Assembly: GCF_000226095.1 (NCBI RefSeq)
Contig: NC_016474.1
Coordinates: forward strand, 1,798,001 to 1,862,000
Length of the DNA: 64,000 nucleotides
Source of the DNA: Thermothelomyces thermophilus ATCC 42464
Lineage: Eukaryota; Ascomycota; Sordariomycetes; Sordariales; Chaetomiaceae
Reading direction: 5' to 3'
The translations under genes and the position numbers were made by a program. The notes under the pieces are model-generated. The model did not search any database and was not told the DNA's origin. It worked only from the letters and a program-made list of their open reading frames with translations. This document shows positions 20,945 to 31,509 of the stretch, piece by piece (positions within the stretch are counted from its first letter, which is position 1; the number at the start of each line of letters is the position of its first letter).

Positions 20945-21019
20945 CCTTCGGGGATCTCTGGTGATTCATGATAACTTCTCGAATCGCACGGCCTTGCGCC
21001 GGCGATGGTTCATTCAATT
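20945..21019 (+). pseudogene. 18S rRNA gene fragment, plus orientation (part 2)
   Basis: The 18S sequence resumes after the insertion: CCTTCGGGG, then CTGGTGATTCATGATAACTT, CTCGAATCGCACGGCCTTG and CGGCGATGGTTCATTCAA, then diverges. Its last ~14 bases are repeated in inverted form at 20545-20558, where the minus-oriented piece begins. Confidence 0.93.
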
Positions 21020-21762
21020 AAATTGCCGCGATCATCGAAGACAGAGGCGGAAGGGAGCCCTTTCGAGTCCTGGGTCGGCGAGCCTTGGGCGGGAGCAGGA
21101 GTGACCATGATGTGCCGTGTAGTCTCAAGAGAGACGATCAACCGCCCTGCATAAGATACGGTCAGCGTTTGTTGTTACTCGTGCGCACCCCGGCACTCGA
21201 ACGTTCAGGAAAAGATACTTTAAGATTATTAGAAATATCTAAAAGAATAAATATATTATATTAAACTTACCTATATTAGTTTATCTATCTTTTTAAGATC
21301 CCGAACGCCGCGCCGTGCTATCCATCACCTATCAGCCCAAAGCCATGAAATGCATAATCTCAACCAACACCAACCCATCTTTACCCAGAAAATTCGCCGT
21401 AGAAAAAAATTGACCAAGAGAAAGCAGCCGGATACCGGCAAGGAAGACAGACTGTGTCTCCCATAACGGTCGCTTAATATAGGGACGAGTACGTTCGTGA
21501 AGAGAAAAAAAAACACCTGAACCCTAAAAGGAAGAGGAATATAGGCAGGATTGCACTGTGTCAGTGATCATCCTCCAACAGTGCCGACTGGCATGGGGCG
21601 TTGACAGCATGGACATCATGAGGTGCGTTCTGCAGCTAAATCAGATAGACAAGACAGAAAGAGAAGGGTTAAAAAAGTATAGGCACAGATGGGGCCATCG
21701 ATATGAAGGCCGTGTAAAGCGTTTCGGATCCCGGGGTGGAACCCGCCGGCCGGAAGGTCAAC
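21020..21762. other. Intergenic sequence with AT-rich relic
   Basis: Between the 18S fragment and the Myb-like gene. It contains an 88-bp AT-rich, TpA-rich relic (21211-21298, listed separately). No gene is supported. Confidence 0.5.
21211..21298. repeat. AT-rich RIP-like relic
   Basis: A sharp island of A/T with many TATA, TTA and TAA steps, within otherwise GC-balanced DNA. This is typical of a short remnant of a repeat hit by RIP. Too short and decayed to classify. Confidence 0.5.
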
Positions 21763-23156
21763 TCAGACGTGTATCATCCTCCGGCGCTCCCGCATCGCTC
21801 GGGTAGCGAGCCACTCCTCTCTCTGCCGGCGCCGTCTTTCAGCTGCGCCCTGTCAGAACGGCTCCCAATACCAGAGAAGGACGAGAAAGAGGAAAGGACG
21901 GTGGGTGGGGAGATTGTGGGAAATGGGGAGAAGGATGGTTGGGGGGGGGGGGGGTGGTTGGAGATGATGCTGAAGGGGATGCACGTGTACTCACCCGCGC
22001 CGCTCGCCGCGACTCGATGCTCTTCCCGCACCCAGTCGTTCCTCTCGTCCAACAACTCCTCGGGAAACCGCTCCGTCAGCGAGATCCTCGCGCTGCGGCA
22101 CTTGACCATCCGCGTGCGGTACGCAACCCCTCTGTACAGCTTGTACCACTCCCTCGGCCTCCCGGAAGACCCTCCCGACTCCGAGCCTCCTTTCGCCCCC
22201 TCATCCACTAGTCCACCCGAAGGAGAAGAAGAAGAAGAAGAGAAGGAAGAGAGACAAAAGGATGAGGAAGACGGCGAGATCGGCCCGGGCGACGCAGGTG
22301 GCGTCATCTGCGCAAGCTCGCCCGCCTCCTCTTCGGGGTCAACGAGCACCAGCAGCCCGTCGGGCGTCACGACGGGCAGCTCGAGGTTGGTGCGGTAGTA
22401 GGCGCACTGGAGGCTGCCGACGCTGCGCTTGAGGGCGGGCCAGCGCGCCATGAAGGCGTCGCGGACCTCGGCCCAGCATAGCCCGAGCTCGACGCGGTGG
22501 TAGATGACGAAGGCTTCCTGCTCGAAGGTGAAGGGCTGGTTGTTGCGTTTCGGCTTCGGGGGTCCCGCCGCCGTCTCGCAGGGGGCGGCGGGAGCGGGCT
22601 GGCGGATGGCCGCTGCTTCGGGCCTCCTCGTAAGGCTGTTGTTGGGAGGCGGATGGTGTTGGCGGGGCTGGGGGCCCGGGTCTGACAGGGTCGAGCCGCG
22701 GCGCAGACGCGCCTGCTGCTTGGTGGTGCGTCTTTGGCGGTCGCGGTCGCGGTCAGCGCAGGGGATGGATGCCCTTCGCAGGTCGACGGGTCTGGATAGG
22801 GGCGGGAACTGCGTGTACTGCTGCGACGCGGACCGGGAGCGGGGTGGCGACGCTGACCAGGTCGGGAATGCACCGGGAAAGAAGGTCGGGGAGCAAGGGA
22901 TAGGGGTTGGAAACATTGGCGGGAGGATGGTCGGGTACGACTGTTTCTGGGACGGAGGTTGGGATGAAGGCGGGGATGGCGGTAATGGGACGTCCCTCAG
23001 GAGATCAGAGATTGGGGGGAGCCGCTGGTTGGTACGGATGACCAGCGAGTCTCCTGACCCGAGGGTCTGACACCCGTGAGGCAACATTGGCTGTCGCAAT
23101 GGAACGTTTCTCTCCGCCGGCCTGATGGAGAGGCTCGACATGGTCTCGCAGAACAT
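21763..23156 (-). CDS. Myb/HTH-like domain protein
   Basis: Two exons: 23156-21995 and 21818-21763 (405 aa); the intron is 21994-21819. The first ~200 residues are Pro/Arg/Gln-rich and disordered. A helical domain follows: QPFTFEQEAFVIYHRVELG, LCWAEVRDAFMARWPAL and SVGSLQCAYYRTN. Its spaced aromatics resemble the Myb/SANT-like domains of fungal DNA-binding proteins. A second conserved patch reads REWYKLYRGVAYRT. The 3' exon is ambiguous because the acceptor region reads CAGAGAGAG. The chosen AG gives EEWLATRAMRERRRMIHV, which continues the basic helix best; the first AG would give another short C-terminus. The start could also be the second Met (23141). A transcription-factor role is inferred only. 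Confidence 0.6.
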
Positions 23157-25938
23157 GATCCTTCTGTTATTGGCGAGTGTAGAACAGTAGTCAGGTATTG
23201 GAGGAGCAGGCGCGGGATGGATACAGTCAGCCTGCCGCCAGCTTTAAATAAGTGGCAGAATATAGAAGGTCGAACAGCTCAAGGATGGCGTACACCGGGA
23301 TCCTTCAAGGGAACCCGCAGGCCTTTATAAAGATACAGGGGCGCAGGAACAGCAGAGGAGGCGAGGTAGCACGACCGGCGATTCCCCCCCCGGCCTCTTG
23401 GGCTACTGCTCCGCGTTGATGGAGATATTCTCCACTGCATCTGGAGTACTTAGTAGCGCAATCGACAATGTAGTGTAGTGGCTATTATTTCCTAATTATA
23501 GCCTCTAAGCGAATTTGTGCGTCCCATTGAGAGGGGGTGGCGAAGAGGGGGGGGGGGGGAAGGGGGGGCAGAGAAGGCGGGAAGAATAGAGGTTCCTGCG
23601 CTTGGAATGCCGAGCTCTAACCTGAGATTGGCGAGTTACCATGGAGCGGGCAAGCCTCGTCGAGCCTCCCAAGCTGTGGAGGACGGCGGTCGCTCTAGGG
23701 ATAAGGGTTGATCCCTGCTCTTCCAGCCTCCCAAGGGTCCCAGCAAGCAGGAAGCGAGGGGGGTGTGGGTGGGTCAGTTGTGCGGCTCGATGATATTCCA
23801 GGAGGACTTCTCGTCCCGCTGTAGGTATCTGCTGCAGCCTTCATCAAAACCTGGTGTTTTGTGGCGTGAGTGTTGATGCAATGGCGCAGGCGGCACTCGG
23901 CACCCGGGGAGGAGGGGGGATGTGATCGTCTACGCAGTAGGCGGTCCAGACGTCAAGGTGTTAGTGTAGGAAAAAGCTTGAATGATGCGCAGGGCTAGCC
24001 AGGAGCATCCAGATACTACGCACTGAGTACCTCCTTCCTATCACCGGGCAAGCGGCGAGCCCGTTAGTGCGCTCCTAGCGACCGAGCAAAACCGAGGCGC
24101 GGAAGATGGGTCTCTCGTCAACCTCCACTGCTTGTAGCTCTCGCGACTCAAGACGGCAAACCGGGTCGAAGCCGCGGTACTGGGGCCTCCACGCAGCTGG
24201 GACCCGGGCAACGGTGTCCCCTGCAGTCGGGATCAATCCTCAGAGCCAGATCCAACCATCACCAAAATAGCAGTCCACAACCCTGACTTCCCTTGAATTC
24301 GGGGGTTTCGCGCTCGTCCGCAAAGCGGCGACGTCCGCACCGGCAGGCCGGTCTTGAATCCTGAAACTGGCCATACTGTTGTCAAGAAGAGGGTTGGGGT
24401 TGCACTGAAACAGACAACAGTCGAGTATTGAACTTGTTGACATTGTCGTAGCAGAAATCTAGGTTGGGACGAACCGAGCCCAGGACGGGAAAGATGAACC
24501 AAGTAGTGCGATCAGATCTGAGGTCCGAAACGCTTTGTTTGTCTGCCTTTGGAGCTCGGGGAAACTGCAGGGAATAATGAGCCGTATTCGCAGGAAGCGA
24601 GAGCGACGGAGGTGGTGTGGATGGCCTTTGCCGTGATTGGCTCGAGTTTTCAGACCCAGATCGGTAGATCGTTTAGTCCATGCCACGACGGGCTAGCGCG
24701 CTTGTCAAAGTGGGGAATTGCTCCACGCCACCTACGAGTACACTACACTACTCCTGTGTACTCGTAGATCTGGAAGCCACGCATTGTCCCAGCCGGAACC
24801 ATCTTGCATGAATAGTCTGAACGAATCATGGCGCCGAGGCTGAGAAGTGTGAACAGAGCCAGGCCCCAATACGTTTGTTCTTTCTGACAGACAGAAGTTA
24901 CAGTCTGAGAAGGATGAAAATTAAGGTTTTTGCTCGATCCGTAGGACGGGAATTCCTTCCTCCACCCGGCCCAGGCCTTCAGGCAGGTAACTTCCGCAGG
25001 ACCGATCGGCGAGCGGAGAATTTGACATGGAAGGTGCTGCCTTTCATTCAACCTTGATCATCTGCGGATCACCTGGCATCTCACCTGCCTAATGGGAAGT
25101 ACTGATTATCGGTGGGTCAGATTCTTCTCCCCGCCGTCGATGGTATAAGCCGCCCGAGCCTTGACTTGGGTTCAGACGCCGGGCGCCACTCGCGCCTTAT
25201 GAAGTTCTAGGCTACAGATCTGTGGCCTCCACTATCGTGCAAGGAATGATCCTGAGCACATCCTTGTCAAGTCGTATACATTGTACAGACGTGCATACCT
25301 AGGTATGTACCAGCTCAAATCGCGCCTTTTGAGACCAGGCATGTGACCTTGATGGGAGTGTGGCACCCAAGACATTTCGCCATGCTCTTTGCTGCTTCGG
25401 CCCCAGATGGGAAAAAAAGAAAATGCCTTGTGTGGTGCTGGCTTAACGTCTAGGGAGACTGTCTAATAGGACCCCAGGAGACACTCAAACACCATTGTTG
25501 TCGAGCTCCGCCAGCTCGCCGAGGTTCATTAACCGAGTAAACTATCCAACCCCACCGCTTCTACACAACACCAGACTACACCACCGTGTATACTACACAG
25601 AGGAGCAGTTCGTTGGACCTGGCATGGATCCGGGAAGGCTGTCATCTATGCACTGTCAACGCTGTGACGGTGCCGAGGCCGGCATTCCAGCCTTTCCAAA
25701 TCGACTTCCTCAACTTCACGAGGAGGGCAGAGCCGCGCATCTTGCATTCCAGTGTCGCGACTAGCACTCCTTGACGAGCTCATGGTTCTTAGCCTCGGTG
25801 ACTTCACCGGAGGGATGCGTTCATACTCGGTGCGCAAACCGTCGCAATTGCAGACTTGGGTATTTCCCGGACATGGGCACGCCAAGTACATCCCTCAAGG
25901 GGCACATTGTCCGCACCAGACGGTGCTTCCCGGCCGCG
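23157..25938. other. 2.8-kb intergenic region
   Basis: No gene supported. It contains a G-rich run near 23549-23569, GTAC-type short palindromes near 25290-25305, and ordinary unique sequence. Open frames are short, overlap on both strands and show no domains. Confidence 0.5.
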
Positions 25939-27091
25939 TTATAATTTGCCCCGGGGACTATCCGCTTGGGCTCCGTGCGCCTTTCTTTCGCCATTTGAGG
26001 TGGGTGGCATTCGTGTTGTAGTATCGAGCATGCCATGGCCCGTCACCGTGTCCTTGAATGACTCGTCGCCATGAAACGACCTGTTTTCCAGCATCAGTGG
26101 GGTTCATTTGTACAGTACGTCAGGGGGGTTTCAGGGCTCCTCACCATCCACGCTCTTCTCCGAGCCTAAGATGGGTACAATCGCTGTTCAGCTCGCAGTC
26201 CCAGCCCCCGGACACCCCTCGTCCGCTTTTCCAACCGGCCACCGCGCCGTCCTCGCTGCGACGATCGGCATCGCGTCCAGCCGTGCCCTCCATCGCGGAG
26301 CCAACACCCCTCTCCTCGGCTCCCAAGTCCTGCCGGCGTCGTCGATATGCACTTAGCCCGCAGGTGAAGCACTTGAAGTCGTCTACCTCAAAATTGTCCG
26401 GCATGTTCCCGGTCAAGACACGCCCCAACGCGATGATGACAGCGGCGTGCGTGCACAACAAGATTGCGCGTACGCCATCCCTGTCACACTCGGCGATCAC
26501 CGCCTCCATTACTGCCGCCACGCGGTCATGTAGCTCCTCGATGCTCTCGCCCAGTCGGTTCGGCGTTATCGCCGGGCTATAACTCGGATCGAGAAGGCCC
26601 GGGAACAGCTCCTCAAGCTTCCCGAGGCTCGCAGGGACCGGGTGTTCAAAATCGGCCGAGCCGTACCACTCGCCGAGCCCGGTCTCGCCCCGAATTCTCA
26701 GGTGCCCCGGCTCACCTCCAGCCCTCGACGACGCCGCCTCCTGGGCCTTGCGGACAAAGGGTTCAACAGTCTGTAGGCATCGATAATACAAGCTGGAGTA
26801 CACACGCTCAATGGGCGGGTCCACGGCTAACAGCCTCGCCGCCAGTTCGTTGGCCTGGTCGACGCCATGCGCCGTCAAGGCCGGGTCGGCTGCTCCGCCC
26901 GTGGGAGACCTGAGATAGTTGGTGTAGTTGCCGTTTGACGGGTCAACGAGCCAGTTGGATCGGAACTAATCACGGTCAGCCATCCGTCACTGTGGTAATG
27001 TGAAGTCAAGCTCGACGGTCGAAACGACGGGTAAAAAAAAAAAACGAGGGCAACGTACTCCATGGCGGGTAACGTAGATTACCTCCAGCAT
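25939..27091 (-). CDS. tfc7: Histidine-phosphatase-fold protein, TFIIIC subunit tau55/Tfc7-like
   Basis: Three exons: 27091-27059, 26965-26145, 26080-25939 (331 aa). Exon 1 (33 nt) gives MLEVIYVTRHG, and splicing yields RHGFRSNWLVDP, the phosphoglycerate-mutase-type catalytic opening with the same FRSNWL/YRSNWL extension as yeast Tfc7. Further matches are ALTAHGVDQANELAARLL, YYRCLQTVEPF, GLGEWYG, ITPNRLGESIEELHDRV and LLCTHAAVIIALGR. The last intron (26144-26081, acceptor AACAG) joins EERGW to SFHGDESF, like the C-terminal strand of tau55. Tau55 links the tauA half of TFIIIC in RNA polymerase III transcription. RHG, the GEWYG glutamate and the second His (THAA) are kept, so catalysis is possible. 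It could instead be a free phosphatase. Confidence 0.78.
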
Positions 27092-28497
27092 GGCTGTTGC
27101 AAGGCGGATTAGGTCAGCGTCTGAAAATGAAGCCCCTCTTCCGTTGTACCGAACGATCGGGTAATGCTTGGGAAGGCTCGCGACTGATTGATATTGTACG
27201 GGATAAATTCCGACCAATCGTTGACTGTTGCTGCGTGAGAACTCGTGGATGTCAATGCAGGTTGCGGTAGGAATGCAGGCGAGACATGGTCCAACTTCGT
27301 TCAGCTCGGCAGGAGTTCGGCCTTGCGAGACATAAACTAGAAGAGACCTCCATATGTACGTGAACACGAAGCATGGAGCACATGTCAACTGGGGAAGGGC
27401 GGGGTGGGAGGAGTGTAGTGTAGAGTGTCTGTACCTACGTACGAGTTGAATGTGGGTCAAACGTGCAGACTCCAGATGTAAGCAGGTCCCTTCGTTTGTC
27501 CCCGAGTCTTTACGCTTCCCAGTCGTGGCCTTGGGAGGTGACTCGGTTGACTCGGGAAACCGTCTCTTATTGTTTGGTGAGTCGACTATGCGGCCCGATG
27601 TCAATATGCTCCCTTCTTCACTCCGTGCGGTGGCGGGCTGTGTTCCTGTCACCCAAAGACGAACTCAGTGACAAAGTCTCCGAAACACCAAGCCCCAGTA
27701 ACTTGGCCGTCTTCTCTCTCAAGTTTAAGCGATAGCAGTTCTAGAAAAATTTAGGGAAAAGAGGTGCGAGCATTTGTCTGCAACACGAACTGAAAAGCGA
27801 CTGGTTTGCGAACTTTATTTTCGATAGCGGTTCCTTCACGACGAAGTTTGTTTTCTCAGGCTGCCAACTGTGAAGAGACAGAAAAGAAAAAAATAAAAAG
27901 CAAATGAAATGAGGCGAGCTCCCAGGCCACTTTCCGGAATAAAAACAATATGAAAGAGCATGGCCCTACACTAGCGTTTTAATGTGTAGTCGGGAAGGAG
28001 TGTAAGTTCGGGTGCAGTAGCGGGGATACCGAGGTTGGTTCGGCAGTGGAACCCTAACCCTCCCCCAGATCCCTTCCCGTTTCTGTTTGGCAGACAACTT
28101 CTGGCAAACTTGCCATCTTCAATGCCCCAATTGGTCCGATGAACGATGATAAGAGTCGTAATTACTGCGATGCAATGGATTGATATGGTGATGTGACATT
28201 GGTATTCCATCCAACTAGATTCCTAGCAACGGCCAAGAAAGTACGGTCTACGGCACTGTGAGAGAGGAGGTTAAGCCCGGCAATGGCGTCGCCGTTGGGA
28301 CCCGGCTCCATGGAGTACGATCTCGCAACAGACTCCATGCGCAGCGGTGCTGCTAGTACGCGGCCGAATATGGTAGAACTAAGCTTCCTGGATCGTAACG
28401 TTTGGACTCGTTGGACAACCTAACCTCAGGCTCAATCCGACCACTCGGCTCCCCAATCCAAACCCCCCTCACAAAGGCTGGCCTACATCACCCCCCA
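27092..28497. other. Intergenic region, 1.4 kb
   Basis: Contains the promoter of the tau55-like gene and the 3' region of the clathrin-accessory-like gene. Poly-A/T short runs occur at ~27890. No gene seen. Confidence 0.5.
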
Positions 28498-30405
28498 TCA
28501 CCGCTGCCTCAGTTTCTTCTCGTGCTCCAGCCAAAAGTTTCTACACTCCCGATGGCCCCAGAACTCAACCCACCATTCTCCAAAGCTATCCTCCACCTCC
28601 CAGTCCACCTTGGCCACTCTCTCGTCCCTCTTCAACCCACAAACCACGCACGCCCGCGGCGCGGTCGGCACCCCCTTGGCCGTCGTTACCGCCAACCCGA
28701 CCGCAACCTCGGGCACCCGCAGGGCGGCAACCCCCCGGCCAGCGCCACCACCAGCGCCACGGGCGGCATTCACGCCCGCCACGACGGCCCTGAGCCGGCC
28801 GACGCCGCGCTTCCACGCGGCGGCCACCTCGGCGGCCTCGCGGTCGTCGTGCGCGGTCTGGGCCTTGTCCACGCAGGCCAGCTTCATCCCGCGCTGGCCG
28901 CCGACGCCGCATGCCGCCGACACCGACATGCTCTGCGCGAGGAACTTGTCGCGGTGCCAGCGGTGCTTGCGCCCCGTGATGAGGCGGGCGGCCACGGCGG
29001 CGAGCGCGAGGTAGCCCCGCAGGAAGTCGTAGGTCGGCTCGGCGGCCAGGACGCGCTGGTAGGCCGGGGAGGAAGGCGGGAGGGTGAGGAGGGGCTTCAG
29101 GAGGGCGTGCTGGGCGAGGTCGAGGAGGGAGGGGAAGAGGGAGAGGAGGATGGCGGGCGGCGGAATGTTGGTCGGTGGTGGGCCGGGAGGTTGCTGCTCG
29201 CTTGTCGTGACGGACGGAAAGGGTTGTGCCAGGGTAACGGTCGTGGGTGTGGTAGTGGTGGCGGTACCACCACGCGTCACCTGGTTTTCGGTTCCACCCC
29301 AATCTTGCCACTCCCAGTCTGTGGCCGGAGTTCCGGCTACGGCTGGGTTTTGTGAGGTTGTTTTGGGGTTCGGCGTCTGCTGAGACTTGGAAGCTGTGGG
29401 TTTGGTCTCGGGGATGTCCTTGGATTCCTCCCAATTGTTTCCGAATCCATCATCCTCAATGGCTGATCTCGCTGTGGCTGGAGATGGTGGTGCAGCGTTG
29501 GCTACTCGAGGCGTTTTTGGCACCATTGTAGGCGTGGCCTTCAGCTGCCTTGTCGGCTCGGGACCCCGACTCGACATCGAATCATGAGAAGCTTTCAACC
29601 CCCCAGGGTATGCTGTCAGGCCTGCCTGAAGAGCCCCATTTGACAGGGTCACACCTGGGGCTTGCTTCTTGGCTGGCACTGTGGCAGGTTCCGGGTCGAG
29701 GGAGAGGAGATCGACCGCGGATTTCGCTGGGGCGGTTTGGGAAGTAGTGGTGGCTGGCGCTCCCGTCTCAAACTCGCCAAAGTCGTCATCGTCATCGTCA
29801 TCGGCGACATTTTCTGCCTCGAAATCGGCATCAAAGAGAACGTTCGGGTCTGGGTTGTGCGCCGGCTTCTGCCGTTGCCGCGTCTCGGCACTCTTCTCCA
29901 AAGACGGCGAGCGTCCCCGTGGCTCGGGAGCCAAAGACTCCAAGCCTAGGTCCACCAAATTGTTGGTCAGCATCTCAACGGCCGGTGTCCTTGTGGCCGG
30001 GGCCCCGGGCGGGATAGAGGCGCTCTGTGGTGCAGGAGGCTGAGCAGGGAAGCTGGTCTGAGCAACCTCGAACTCCCCCCAGCCATCGTCGTCTTCTTCC
30101 TCCTGTCCAGGATCCTGAGGGTCAGTCCTTTGATGGGAAGCTCCTAGGGCCTCTAGGCTGCCAATGCTTTTTCCCCATCCATTATTCGCCTGGGGCGGTC
30201 CTGTCGTCGTTTGCTGAAATGGCGACCATTGAGCAGACAGCTGTTGGCCCTGTGGCTGGGAAGGAGGTGAAGTGGGCGACAGAAAAGAAAAAGGGTCATC
30301 CTTGGCAGTAGAGATGGGATGGGTTGTGCCTGGAGGCTGCTGGTTTCGTTGGGGCGCCGAGGCTTGGGACGCATCCCCAAAAACAGCGAACAGATCGGCC
30401 GACAT
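28498..30405 (-). CDS. Clathrin/adaptor-accessory-like protein (family often annotated 'ppk6')
   Basis: A single exon of 635 aa starting MSADLFAVFGDASQ. Fungal relatives are, as I recall, often labelled serine/threonine kinase ppk6, but no kinase motifs (glycine loop, VAIK, HRD) are present. Visible instead are trafficking motifs: DPF (37-39); DDDGWGEFE (~105-113) and DDDDDFGEFE (~204-213), which resemble gamma-ear/GGA-binding acidic-phenylalanine motifs; a clathrin-box LLSLD (233-237); EDDGFGNNW (~317); and a C-terminal VEDSFGEWW. The folded C-terminal third has helical repeats and a Cys/His pair (CVVC...HREC) that may bind zinc, ending NFWLEHEKKLRQR. Aftiphilin-like accessory function at TGN/endosomes is inferred from motifs only. 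It is divergent from the TBC gene, 1.1 kb apart. Confidence 0.7.
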   Translation of the reverse strand: MSADLFAVFGDASQASAPQRNQQPPGTTHPISTAKDDPFSFLSPTSPPSQPQGQQLSAQWSPFQQTTTGPPQANNGWGKSIGSLEALGASHQRTDPQDPGQEEEDDDGWGEFEVAQTSFPAQPPAPQSASIPPGAPATRTPAVEMLTNNLVDLGLESLAPEPRGRSPSLEKSAETRQRQKPAHNPDPNVLFDADFEAENVADDDDDDDFGEFETGAPATTTSQTAPAKSAVDLLSLDPEPATVPAKKQAPGVTLSNGALQAGLTAYPGGLKASHDSMSSRGPEPTRQLKATPTMVPKTPRVANAAPPSPATARSAIEDDGFGNNWEESKDIPETKPTASKSQQTPNPKTTSQNPAVAGTPATDWEWQDWGGTENQVTRGGTATTTTPTTVTLAQPFPSVTTSEQQPPGPPPTNIPPPAILLSLFPSLLDLAQHALLKPLLTLPPSSPAYQRVLAAEPTYDFLRGYLALAAVAARLITGRKHRWHRDKFLAQSMSVSAACGVGGQRGMKLACVDKAQTAHDDREAAEVAAAWKRGVGRLRAVVAGVNAARGAGGGAGRGVAALRVPEVAVGLAVTTAKGVPTAPRACVVCGLKRDERVAKVDWEVEDSFGEWWVEFWGHRECRNFWLEHEKKLRQR

Positions 30406-31509
30406 TTCGACTCCTTGTCGGCTTTTAGGAATTTTAGGAATCTTTCAGCTCATATATTTGACGACAGGGCACATGTGGGAGCTGAAGCATGGCGACAAGT
30501 GCTGACAACGCTGGGCGCGGTAGCAGTGTACTGTATTCAGTACGCTAAGAGGTAGTGCACATTATTACGCGAGTTGCCGAACCGCTGGAACCGTAGTGTA
30601 CGGGACACTATCTCGGGACAGGGCTGAGGTTGGGTCTGTTAGGGGATTTGCGTGTGGGGCCGATGTGGCCTAGGGTGGCACATGGGGCGGAGGGGTCCCT
30701 GAACCCCCGTCGGAACTTTGATGTAATCAATGTTACTATCCGATGTAATCCGTAATCCGTACCTGAGTTGCACAGGACTTCTGTACATACACAACTATAG
30801 GCAGAGCGTAGGTGCGTAGGGAATCCAAACACAAAGTAGTAGTGTGTACATACATACCTCTGTGCACTATTCGACCAATACATCCAGATCAAATTGGATA
30901 AGTTGGATCCGGTGTTGTCGGACATAAAACTTCTACCATCGACTAGGCCTGGGCGAATTCGAGCCACCTGGAGATATTTCCAGATTTGGCGGCATGAAAC
31001 CTCAGGCTACTGCCTAAATTTGTTTCGATAGTCAAGCGTCAAATCGTTCTGCGTAGTTTGCGCAGTTGCCGTGGATGCTTGGGATGCGCAGGACGGATGA
31101 GCATGACGATGTCCGAGGTTGGGAAGATGCAGAACCATCGAATGGCAGGGCTGAGCTCTGCTGCTGTGGGCCAAACCACATCAGGGACCTCGAACAGGGG
31201 CTGCAGACCCTGGCCCAAGGCAAACCGATCGGGCTGCGGGGGCTGCTGCCGACCCATCCGTATCTCTCCCACTGCAACCCACTGACGACGCCCGCACTGG
31301 CGGGTCGTCAGTGTCGTCGTCGCCTTGGGCTGAACTCGAGTCGATTCGACAATCACGTCGCAGTCGAAAATCAGGCCGTTTCACCCATATGCCTCACGGC
31401 ATTTCTACTTTGAACAATTCTTTAGGCTTTTAATCGATGATATCCACGTACTAGTACAATCCGGTCCACTCTGACTCGAGGTTATGCAACACATCATCCG
31501 ACTTTCACG
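30406..31509. other. Divergent intergenic region
   Basis: Shared upstream region of two divergent genes, both likely involved in endosomal traffic. It contains short GTAC-type repeats (about 30780-30860). No gene seen. Confidence 0.5.

Noticed and set aside
28040-28070. Telomere-like CCCTAA unit
   Set aside because: Only one or two units occur (CCCTAACCCT); no array. A similar stretch at 20474 is simply 18S rRNA sequence.
28498-30405. Protein kinase
   Set aside because: The family label implies a kinase, and DFG letters occur, but glycine loop, catalytic lysine and HRD motifs are absent and DFG sits in an acidic adaptor-type motif.
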